Below the pieces are notes generated by a model, which searched no databases, was not told the DNA's origin, and was given only the letters and a program-made list of their open reading frames with translations. Source: JAHCHG01 sp041394845 (GTDB taxonomy: Bacteria > Acidobacteriota > Blastocatellia > Pyrinomonadales > Pyrinomonadaceae). From it: DNA of 64,000 nucleotides. Positions 27,754 through 34,952 of the stretch are shown one piece after another; within the stretch, counting starts at the first letter, position 1; every line of letters begins with the position of its first letter. Position numbers and translations under genes: made by a program. The stretch covers positions 372,001 to 436,000 of the forward strand of contig JAWKHL010000002.1 in NCBI GenBank assembly GCA_041394845.1. Direction: 5' to 3'.

Positions 27754-29163
27754 CTATCTCTGCGGCGCGATATATGAACCAGCAATTTTCGGTGCGATCT
27801 CGTCGAGCCATTTGTTCATCTCGGCCTGCGAGTAGTATTTTCCTTTGAGCATCACGCCCGAACGCTTTTCGGTGTTGGCGATGTCTTCGAGCGGGTTGGC
27901 GTCGAGCAGGATCAGATCGGCCCGCTTGCCTTTTTCGACCGTTCCCACTTTTTCAATCGTCCCGAAAAACAGAGACGGATTTTTGGTGGCCGCTTCCAGC
28001 GCGGCGTAATTGGAAAGGCCGGCGGCGCGCAGAGCCCGCAGTTCGCGGTGCATCGAAAAACCGTAGAGAAAAAGGAATTCGGGCGAATCCGAACCGCACA
28101 TGATCTTCCCGCCGGCGTCGTAGATGGCTTTGATCAGTTTGTTCCTCAGTTCGACCCAGCGGGCGCGTTTTTCCGGGGAGACCTGATTGAGCCGCGTTTT
28201 TTGGTGAAATTCGATGTAGCGGTCCTGAACGGCTTTCGGATAAAAACGAAAATCCGGCTGGGCGCGGATCGACTCCACGCTGCGCGGCAATCCGAAGGTG
28301 TTTTTCATAAAATGCTGGGTCGGATCGACGAAGGGATTCGAAGCAACCGTCCGCCGGGCGACCTCCGGGATCTTCTTTTCGTCTATGTAATCGAGGCTTT
28401 CCCAGTTTTTCGGATTGTAGATGTAGAGATCGGAAACCGATCCTTCGACCGGCGCGTCGTCGGCCAGGATGGCCTCCATGTATCCGTCGAGATGTTCGAT
28501 CTGCTGACGCGCCTTAAAGGCCCGTTCGACCCCGACGAAACGGCTGTCGGCGTGTCCGACGACGGGGATCTTCTGTTTTTTGGCCTCATCGACCGCCGCT
28601 TCGTAAACCTCCGCCTTGATAAAGGTCGTCACCTTGATGAAATCGTAGCCCGCCGCTTTTGATTTTCTGACCGCTTCGCGGGCTTCTTCCGGGGTGTTGA
28701 CGACGAAATCGTTGCCCTGTTCGCGGCCGGTCAGATGCGGGCTGGCGGCGTAGATGGTCGGCGCGATGATCTCGCCTTTGGCAGATTTAGCGCGCAGGAC
28801 GAGCTGTTCGGGCGTGCCGATCATCAGGCGAATGGTGGTTACGCCGTTGGCGATCATGATTTTCAATTCGTCTTCGGCGATCGAATCCGGGTAATCATCG
28901 CCGTCCGAGAGCAGATGGGTGTGCATGTCCATCAGACCGGGGATCAGATATTTCCCTTTGGCCTCGATCACCTGCGCGTCTTTCGGGATCTTTACCCCTT
29001 TGCCGATGGCCGCGATCATTCCGTTGCGGATCAGAACCGTTTGATCCGGCAGAACGCGCTCCCGGTCCATCGGGATGACGTTGACGCCGAGGAAAGCGAC
29101 CGTTTGAGCATCGGCGGCGGAAACAAAGATAAGGATCGAGAAAAGCCAAACAAAGATTTTCAT
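27754..29163 (-). CDS. Secreted metal-dependent amidohydrolase (imidazolonepropionase-like)
   Basis: The 469-residue protein has a signal peptide (VWLFSILIFVSAADAQ) and the amidohydrolase fold. The metal ligands can be followed in order: HxH in DMHTHLL, a Lys in IKVTTFIK, His in VGHADSR, His in IEHLDGY, and the final Asp in CGSDSPEF. The small N-terminal beta-domain (ILIRNGMIAAIG) and the returning C-terminal strands (GKRADLILLDANPLE) are complete. Exported relatives in this branch hydrolyse dipeptides, cyclic amides or similar. The exact substrate is unknown. An AGGTG site precedes the ATG. It is convergent with the epimerase gene. Confidence 0.9.
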   Translation of the reverse strand: MKIFVWLFSILIFVSAADAQTVAFLGVNVIPMDRERVLPDQTVLIRNGMIAAIGKGVKIPKDAQVIEAKGKYLIPGLMDMHTHLLSDGDDYPDSIAEDELKIMIANGVTTIRLMIGTPEQLVLRAKSAKGEIIAPTIYAASPHLTGREQGNDFVVNTPEEAREAVRKSKAAGYDFIKVTTFIKAEVYEAAVDEAKKQKIPVVGHADSRFVGVERAFKARQQIEHLDGYMEAILADDAPVEGSVSDLYIYNPKNWESLDYIDEKKIPEVARRTVASNPFVDPTQHFMKNTFGLPRSVESIRAQPDFRFYPKAVQDRYIEFHQKTRLNQVSPEKRARWVELRNKLIKAIYDAGGKIMCGSDSPEFLFLYGFSMHRELRALRAAGLSNYAALEAATKNPSLFFGTIEKVGTVEKGKRADLILLDANPLEDIANTEKRSGVMLKGKYYSQAEMNKWLDEIAPKIAGSYIAPQR

Positions 29164-29574
29164 AAAGTTTCACCTCTTTTTTTCGTTAGCTGACGAAAAA
29201 CGGCGGCGCTGGCCGACCGGGAAATTAAAAACAACAGAATCCCCAAAACAACAGCGGCACCTATTTCGAATTCTTCGATTTTGATCCGGCGTTTGAACAA
29301 AATGCGAATTCGGTCAAAAGTTTAGGAGGGTTTACGCGGAATGGTAATTTCAGGTTTCAGGGGGCGGAAAAAAAGAAGAGATTCGTTGAGGTTCGGGCGA
29401 AGTTTTCCGGGTTTGGTAAAATCGCCGATCCTGAGGAACTATCCGGTTTTAATTTTAGAAATAAAGCGTTGCTGACCGGAAGACAAGCAAAAGGAGAGTG
29501 AGTATGTCAGGCAAAATTATTCGAGACGGATTTTGACCTCGATCATTCGGCCGTGCGCTTTACGGAGAACGGTT
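29164..29574 (+). other. Intergenic region with a possible decayed reading frame at 29504
   Basis: This 411-bp gap contains a very good ribosome-binding site (AAAGGAG, 29490-29496) followed by an ATG at 29504 whose frame stops after ten codons (MSGKIIRDGF, TGA 29534-29536). One frame over, the downstream sequence reads FETDFDLDHSAVRFTENG and continues open. A single-base change could therefore have broken a small gene, or the short peptide may be a leader. Nothing else recognisable lies here. Confidence 0.3.
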
Positions 29575-30675
29575 CTAAGCGAAAAGATCTTTTAACTTTC
29601 GGCATAAGAACAGGTCGTCAAGTTGGCTGTTCGAATCCATAAACTGGTTCACCGAACCGAGATCGTGCCTGATGTTTTTGACTTCTTCGTCGGTCAGGGA
29701 CTTTCGCAGTTCTTCCGCAAAACGTTCATCTCCGAGCACCAAACATGGGCGTCCGTGATATTCGGCCGATTCTTCTTTCATCGGGATCGTAATTTTCAAA
29801 GCGTTGTGCAACCGGGCGATTATCTCGTACCCCCGCGCCAGAGATCGCTGGCGCTCTTTCCAGTCTTTCGCCCGAAGAACCTCCGTGAAAACCGGACCTG
29901 ATTCTCCGGCGCAATCGAGCCGCGAAAAAGCGGTTCCGAACCATTTGCTGTACGGGGCGTATTTGCGTTCTATCAGAAAACAAAGCCGCATCAGATTTTT
30001 GACCTGTCGGGCGGCGATCAGCATCGAACCCAACTCGTCTCCGACATCACCGCATCTTCCGACAAACGCCTGCTCTTCGAAGATCTTTATCCACTGGGCC
30101 GCCAGCATATACAGCCAAACGTCTTTCGGATAATAAGCGAACTTTTGGCGAATCGGTTCAAGTTCACCCAGTCCGTCGCAGAAAACCCTGCCGCTCGTTA
30201 CTCCGAGGAGTTTATGTTCGGAAAAGGTCAGCCAATCGGCGGCCTTGATCTCGCCGAACGGATCGCAGCCCAAATACCGGCCGAAAAATCCCTTGACGGT
30301 TTCAACGTCAATGTTGTGTTTGTGAGAGAGAGCCGGGCCGCGCTGGTCTTCGTTGACGGCGATCTCAAAAGAGGTCGGATGCCCGCGAAATTCAGACGGC
30401 AACATCTCGTCAAAAACTTCATTTACGGGCTGACGGTATTTTTCCAGATCCTCTTCGGACACGAACAGTTGAAATCTGATGCCCCAGTTATGATCGGTGG
30501 ATTGAGCGTCATCGTAGCCCAACACATCCGAACCCCAACCGATCAGGGCCGCCGAATACCGAAGATCGGGAAAATTTGATTTCAGGATCGAAGCCACAAC
30601 TTCGTTGAAAAAAAGTTCGTTCAGTTCCAAACCCTTCATAAAATCGACCGCCAGATTTTTTTTATCATTCCGCAT
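29575..30675 (-). CDS. DUF4037 domain protein (nucleotidyltransferase-like)
   Basis: I use the ATG at 30675 (MRNDKKNLAVDF), with TTGGA upstream. The longer frame starts with TTG. The 366-residue protein begins with a helical segment and then the nucleotidyltransferase-like core ALIGWGSDVLGYDDAQSTDHNWG, in which the GSD and downstream D residues mimic the GS...D.D metal site of polymerase-beta-type enzymes. GLGELEPIRQKFAYYPKDVWLYML and a helical C-terminal half match the DUF4037 family as I remember it. No biochemical role is known to me. The gene is alone, followed by the broken-looking sequence at 29504-29574. Confidence 0.8.
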   Translation of the reverse strand: MRNDKKNLAVDFMKGLELNELFFNEVVASILKSNFPDLRYSAALIGWGSDVLGYDDAQSTDHNWGIRFQLFVSEEDLEKYRQPVNEVFDEMLPSEFRGHPTSFEIAVNEDQRGPALSHKHNIDVETVKGFFGRYLGCDPFGEIKAADWLTFSEHKLLGVTSGRVFCDGLGELEPIRQKFAYYPKDVWLYMLAAQWIKIFEEQAFVGRCGDVGDELGSMLIAARQVKNLMRLCFLIERKYAPYSKWFGTAFSRLDCAGESGPVFTEVLRAKDWKERQRSLARGYEIIARLHNALKITIPMKEESAEYHGRPCLVLGDERFAEELRKSLTDEEVKNIRHDLGSVNQFMDSNSQLDDLFLCRKLKDLFA

Positions 30676-30779
30676 TTTATTTTCCAACGCCTTTTTACTT
30701 GCTTGCTCGGGCAAGGCAATTAGAAAGTCTATTTTTATTTGGAGATTAAGTAAAAGTGCGAAAGGGGGATTATGAACAT

Positions 30780-30950
30780 ATGAACAAAATTAAAACGAAA
30801 AATCTCTTAGATGCTGATATAGATGCCTATTTTCGGACTCTTTGATCAAAGAAAAAGCCTCTTTTGCAGTTTTTGGCTGATCGGGAAAATAAATTTAGGA
30901 AAATTGTTCCGAGAATTTCAAGAAGCAAAAAGTACGGATATGAGATTTAG
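30780..30950 (+). pseudogene. Possible small gene with an in-frame TGA
   Basis: After AAGGGGG (30762-30768), the ATG at 30780 opens a 21-codon frame (MNKIKTKNLLDADIDAYFRTL) that stops at TGA 30843-30845. The same frame then continues for a further 34 codons to TAG at 30948-30950, encoding a basic peptide with QFLADRENKFRKIVPRISRS. The two halves have similar lysine-rich composition, suggesting a small gene broken by a nonsense change. Alternatively this is chance in an AT-rich gap. The family is not recognised. Confidence 0.25.
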
Positions 30951-30974
30951 TAAACTTTCCAGAAAACGAACAAA

Positions 30975-31006
30975 AGCCCGACTCATTGAGTCGGGCTGTT
31001 TTTTTG
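30975..31006. terminator. Perfect hairpin next to tRNA-Asn, terminator on either strand
   Basis: AGCCCGACTC pairs with GAGTCGGGCT (30975-30984 with 30988-30997) around a three-base loop. The plus strand continues GTTTTTTT and the minus strand TTTTGTTCGTTTT. It lies 20 nt downstream of the tRNA and probably ends its transcript. Confidence 0.85.
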
Positions 31007-31016
31007 AAAATAAAAG

Positions 31017-31088
<72 letters not shown>

Positions 31089-31115
31089 ATAAATATCGTC
31101 CGAAGACGAATCTAA

Positions 31116-31144
31116 AGATTAAAAACTTCCTCACTTTTTGTCAA
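31116..31144 (-). promoter_or_regulatory. Promoter of tRNA-Asn
   Basis: On the minus strand a consensus -35 TTGACA (31144-31139) and a -10 TAATCT (31121-31116) are spaced by exactly 17 bp. They lie about 28 nt before the tRNA 5' end. Confidence 0.75.
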
Positions 31145-31163
31145 GTTCTACGGGAAAATATTC

Positions 31164-31253
31164 CGATTTTGGATTTCGGATTTCGGATTTTGGATTGGCT
31201 TGATTTTTCAAGAATCCAAAATCCGAAATCCAAAATCCAAAATCCAAAATCTA
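31164..31253. repeat. Inverted heptad array GGATTTC/GGATTTT abutting the transporter stop codon
   Basis: Left arm (31164-31198) is built of GGATTTC/GGATTTT units and right arm (31212-31252) of AAAATCC/GAAATCC units, with a 13-nt loop. Read on the minus strand, the array starts with the TAG stop of the transporter gene. Confidence 0.85.
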
Positions 31254-32702
31254 ACTCACTTCTTCCCAGATCTTGTGGCCGTGCGTGTCGGGCAGAAACA
31301 GCGAGCCGATGACGAAGGTCGCAAAGGCGATGATCATCGGATACCAGAGTCCGGCGTAGATGTTGCCCGTGTAGGCGCAGGCCAAAAGGCCGATGGTCGG
31401 CAGAAGTCCGCCGAAAACGCCGTTGCCGATGTGGTACGGCAGTGAGAGCGATGTGTAGCGGATCTTGGCCGGAAAGGCTTCGACCAGATAGGCGGCGATC
31501 GGGGCGTAAACCATCGTTACGAAGATGATCTGCAGAAACACAAGCAAAACCAGCATCGGCACGTTCGGATCAGGAGCGGTGACGGAAATGGCCGTTCCGT
31601 CGGCCGTCACCGGCGCGAGTTTCGGTTCTTTGGTTATGGGATCGGTGGTCGACTGAATGGCGGCCACCTCGTTTCCGGCGTAATGGACCATTCCCTTGTA
31701 GATCGGGTAATAGGCGATCACCGCCAGCAGGCATCCGGCCATCATGATTCGTTTGCGGCCGATCCGGTCGCTCAATGCCCCGAAGAAAATAAAGAGCGGA
31801 ATGGCCAGAGCGATGGCGATGGCGATGATCAGACTGGCCGTCTGGCGTTCGATCTTGAGGATCGTCTGCATGTAAAAGAGAGCGTAAAACTGTCCGGTGT
31901 ACCAGACGACGCCCTGACCGGCCGTTGCGCCGAAAAGCGAAATAAGGACGCGCCGTCGGTTTTCCGGATTGGTAAAGGCGTCGATCAGCGGTTTGGCCGA
32001 AGCCATTCCGCTCGATTTGATATGTTGGAAGATCGGCGATTCCTCCATCTTCAGCCGGATGTAAAGCGACATTACGACCAGAATGATCGAGAGCAGAAAG
32101 GGAATCCGCCAGCCCCAGGCCGAATAGCTTTCGGGCGAGATCGCTTTTTGGGTTATGAGAATGACGGCCAGCGAGATCAAAAGGCCGAACGAGGCGGTGA
32201 TCTGGATGAAGCTGGTGTAAAAACCGCGTCGGCTGTCGGGAACATGTTCGGCCACATACACGGCCGCCCCGCCGTATTCGCCGCCGAGCGCCAACCCCTG
32301 GAGAATGCGGATCAACAACAGGGCGAGCGGTGCCGCAATGCCGATCGTTTCGTAGGTCGGCAAAAGCCCGGTGGCGGCCGTCGAACCGCCCATCAAGAGA
32401 AGCGTGATCAAAAAAGCGTATTTGCGCCCGACCAGATCGCCGATCCGTCCGAAAAACAGAGCCCCGAAAGGCCGGACGATAAAACCGACGGCGAAGGTCG
32501 AAAGATAGGCGATCAGGGCCAGCGTGTCGTTGCCTTTAGGATAAAAGAGCGGCGAGATGGTCGCGGCCAGACTTCCGAAAATGTAAAAATCGTACCATTC
32601 GATGACGGTTCCAGCGCTCGAAGCGCCGATCACCTGCCAGATCTTCCCTTTGGAAATGTCTTCTTCGGGATTGATCGTCGAAATTTTCTCCGAATTTGCC
32701 AT
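31251..32702 (-). CDS. MHS-type MFS transporter (metabolite:proton symporter)
   Basis: The start is the ATG at 32702. The 48 extra residues of the longer frame are encoded by the intergenic element and are rejected. The 483-residue protein has 12 predicted helices and the metabolite:H+ symporter hallmark GTVIEWYDFYIFG, then RPFGALFFGRIGDLVGRK and GLALGGEYGGAAVYVAEH. Residues about 355-410 form an unusually long polar loop between helices (TTDPITKEPKLAPVTADG). Relatives carry dicarboxylates, alpha-ketoglutarate, citrate, proline or shikimate. The substrate is not predictable here. Confidence 0.9.
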   Translation of the reverse strand: MANSEKISTINPEEDISKGKIWQVIGASSAGTVIEWYDFYIFGSLAATISPLFYPKGNDTLALIAYLSTFAVGFIVRPFGALFFGRIGDLVGRKYAFLITLLLMGGSTAATGLLPTYETIGIAAPLALLLIRILQGLALGGEYGGAAVYVAEHVPDSRRGFYTSFIQITASFGLLISLAVILITQKAISPESYSAWGWRIPFLLSIILVVMSLYIRLKMEESPIFQHIKSSGMASAKPLIDAFTNPENRRRVLISLFGATAGQGVVWYTGQFYALFYMQTILKIERQTASLIIAIAIALAIPLFIFFGALSDRIGRKRIMMAGCLLAVIAYYPIYKGMVHYAGNEVAAIQSTTDPITKEPKLAPVTADGTAISVTAPDPNVPMLVLLVFLQIIFVTMVYAPIAAYLVEAFPAKIRYTSLSLPYHIGNGVFGGLLPTIGLLACAYTGNIYAGLWYPMIIAFATFVIGSLFLPDTHGHKIWEEVS

Positions 32703-32729
32703 TGAAAATTTTCCCGTGAATTTTTTTAT

Positions 32730-32988
32730 CAATAGTTTGGACAGTTTTTCGTTTTTGATTTTATGAATTGCCTCCAGCTTTAGCTGGGGGTTTGGTAAGT
32801 GCCTGAATAAACTGACTTTAGTCGCACTTATCAAAATAAATATCAATCATCCGACAAGGCTTTAGCCTAAAGGCTGTGCGGAACTTTATCTGTTTTTTTG
32901 AATTCGGCTAAAGCCTTAAATTTCTTAAGCTTACCAAATCCCCGAGGTAAACCTCGGGGCAATTCATAAAAAACTGTCCGAACTATTG
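32730..32988. mobile_element. MITE/REP-like element with terminal inverted repeats
   Basis: The terminal arms CAATAGTTTGGACAGTTTTT (from 32730) and its imperfect reverse complement (ending at 32988) bound a 259-bp element with no coding capacity. Just inside the ends are matched sub-hairpins, CCAGCTTTAGCTGG on the left and CCGAGGTAAACCTCGG on the right, each followed by TTTGGTAAG in inverted orientation. The interior holds more small palindromes of the same style (GACTTTAGTC, AGGCTTTAGCCT, GGCTAAAGCC). No transposase is present in the window, so any mobilisation would be in trans. Confidence 0.65.
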
Positions 32989-33050
32989 TTTTATAAGAGC
33001 TTGCCAGTGAATATAGCAGAGACTTTCGAATTTGACGAATCTTTGAAAGA

Positions 33051-33113
33051 AGGTGATGGGTGATAGGTAATGGGTGATGGGCTGGATCTCATTTCCTATA
33101 ACTTATTACTTTC
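33051..33113. repeat. Heptad array GTGATGG/GTGATAG with a degenerate inverted arm
   Basis: AGGTGATGGGTGATAGGTAA is followed by another GTGATGG and, after a short spacer, by a decayed inverted arm (CATTTCCTATAACTTATTAC). It has the same unit as the arrays at 23451, 49495, 55901 and 57618. Confidence 0.65.
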
Positions 33114-33130
33114 TCAACAACTCGCTCTGG

Positions 33131-33159
33131 TTTTTATAAATTCCGAAACAAGCTATAAT
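33131..33159 (+). promoter_or_regulatory. Predicted guaA promoter
   Basis: GCTATAAT (33152-33159) contains a consensus -10. A weak -35 (TTTTTA, 33131-33136) is at 17-bp spacing. The TTG start codon lies 35 nt downstream. Confidence 0.5.
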
Positions 33160-33193
33160 CTTTCCTTTATCAAACAGGGAGAGGGTCTGTATT

Positions 33194-34738
33194 TTGCAAC
33201 ACGAACTTATTTTAATTCTCGATTTCGGCTCGCAATACACGCAGTTGATCGCCCGGCGCGTTCGCGAACAGGGCGTTTATTGCGAGATCGTTCCGTTTCA
33301 TTATCCATTGGAAAAAATCTTTGAAAGAAGACCGAAGGGCATTATTTTGTCGGGCGGGCCGTCGAGCGTCACCGACGAAGACGCTCCGCGCGTTGCGGGC
33401 GATTTTTACGACAAGATCGACGTTCCGATCCTCGGCATCTGTTACGGAATGCAGTTGGTGGCGGTCGATCTCGGCGGAGAGTTGATGCCGGCGGCGCGGC
33501 GCGAATACGGACACGCGCGTCTCAAAGTCCTCAACGGGGAGAGTCCTTTGTTCAGGGACCTTCCCCCGGAACTCGACGTCTGGATGAGCCACGGCGATCA
33601 CGTCACCGTTCTGCCCGCAGGGTTTCACAAAACCGCCACGACCGGCGATGTCGTCACGGCCATCGAAAACGCCGAACAGGGAATTTACGCCGTTCAGTTT
33701 CACCCGGAAGTCGCCCACACGCCGCAGGGCAAAGAGGTCCTGCGCAACTTTTTGTTCGACATCTGCGACTGCCGGGGCGATTGGACTTCGAGCCAGTTCA
33801 TCAGCGAGGAGATCGAAAAGATCCGCTCGATCGTCGGCCAAAAGGATCGCGTCGTCTGCGGCCTTTCGGGCGGAGTCGATTCGACCGTGGCGGCCGTTCT
33901 GGTGCACGAAGCGATCGGCGATCGGCAGACCTGCATCTTCGTCAACAACGGTCTTCTGCGGGCCGACGAGTTCGAAACGACGCTCGCGCTTTACAGGGAA
34001 AAACTCCATCTCAACGTCGTCGGCGTTGACGCTTCCGAAGAATTTTACGAGGTCTTGAAAGACGTCGTCGATCCCGAATTAAAGCGCAAAGCGATCGGCC
34101 GCAAGTTCATCGAGGTTTTCGACGCCGAGGCGCACAGGATCGGCGATGTCGGCTGGCTCGTTCAGGGGACTCTCTATCCGGATGTGATCGAATCGGTCTC
34201 TTTACGCGGCGCGTCCGTGACGATCAAATCGCATCACAACGTCGGCGGTCTGCCGGAGAAGATGAACCTCAAGCTGATCGAACCCCTCAGGGAACTTTTC
34301 AAAGACGAGGTCCGCGCCATCGGCAAAGACCTCGGGATTCCCGATGAGATCCTCCAAAGACATCCGTTTCCGGGGCCGGGCCTGGGGGTCCGCATCCTCG
34401 GCGACATCACGCCGGAAAAGGTCTCTCTTTTGCAAAAGGTCGATCGCATCTACATCGAGGAACTGCACAATTTCGATCTTTACAACGAGGTCTGGCAGGC
34501 CTTCGCCGTCCTCTTGCCGATCCAGTCGGTCGGCGTCATGGGCGATTTCCGCACCTACGAGAAAACGGTCGCCCTCCGCGCCGTCACCTCGACCGACGGC
34601 ATGACGGCCGACTGGGCGCGTCTGCCGCACGATTTTCTGCAAAAGGTCTCATCGCGGATAACTTCGGAGGTCAGGGGAGTAAATCGCGTGGTTTACGATA
34701 TTTCATCGAAGCCGCCCTCGACGATCGAGTGGGAGTGA
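33194..34738 (+). CDS. guaA: GMP synthase (glutamine-hydrolysing)
   Basis: The 514-residue protein converts XMP to GMP with ATP and glutamine. The class I glutamine amidotransferase domain comes first, with LDFGSQYTQLIARRVRE, nucleophile Cys in GICYGMQL and His-Glu in QFHPEVAHT. The ATP-pyrophosphatase domain follows with the PP-loop LSGGVDSTVAAVL, then the dimerisation domain ending KPPSTIEWE. Length and all active-site elements are normal. The start is TTG, placed by a GGGAGAGGG purine-rich site about 10 nt upstream and by the usual N-terminus. It is apparently monocistronic, with a heptad array right after the stop. Confidence 0.98.
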   Translation: MQHELILILDFGSQYTQLIARRVREQGVYCEIVPFHYPLEKIFERRPKGIILSGGPSSVTDEDAPRVAGDFYDKIDVPILGICYGMQLVAVDLGGELMPAARREYGHARLKVLNGESPLFRDLPPELDVWMSHGDHVTVLPAGFHKTATTGDVVTAIENAEQGIYAVQFHPEVAHTPQGKEVLRNFLFDICDCRGDWTSSQFISEEIEKIRSIVGQKDRVVCGLSGGVDSTVAAVLVHEAIGDRQTCIFVNNGLLRADEFETTLALYREKLHLNVVGVDASEEFYEVLKDVVDPELKRKAIGRKFIEVFDAEAHRIGDVGWLVQGTLYPDVIESVSLRGASVTIKSHHNVGGLPEKMNLKLIEPLRELFKDEVRAIGKDLGIPDEILQRHPFPGPGLGVRILGDITPEKVSLLQKVDRIYIEELHNFDLYNEVWQAFAVLLPIQSVGVMGDFRTYEKTVALRAVTSTDGMTADWARLPHDFLQKVSSRITSEVRGVNRVVYDISSKPPSTIEWE

Positions 34739-34740
34739 TT

Positions 34741-34778
34741 CGATTTCGGATTTTGGGTTTCGGATTTTGGATTGTGTC
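34741..34778 (+). repeat. Heptad array GGATTTT/GGATTTC after guaA
   Basis: CGATTTCGGATTTTGGGTTT and the following CGGATTTTGGATTG keep a 7-bp period. It starts 2 nt after the guaA stop. There is no inverted arm. Confidence 0.6.
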
Positions 34779-34797
34779 AATATGAGGGAGTTTTGTC

Positions 34798-34932
34798 TCA
34801 AATCAAATCTTCGGCGAATTGGGACCAAAATTCTATTTGTTTGATCGGCTCTTTTATTTGATAAGAAGGCGTTTGGAAATAATAGTGGAACTCATTTTCC
34901 AGAATATTCCAGAGATTGCTTCCGTCATTATT
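34798..34932 (-). pseudogene. Open 44-codon fragment without a start codon
   Basis: On the minus strand, directly downstream of the kinase gene, a frame without ATG reads LWNILENEFHYYFQTPSYQ and ends QFAEDLI before TGA at 34800-34798. The amino-acid mix looks like real protein rather than random translation, but a TAA lies just upstream (34935-34933). It may be the tail of a gene that lost its 5' part. The family is not recognised. Confidence 0.2.
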
Positions 34933-34952
34933 TTATTGCTAAGTCGGGCCGG

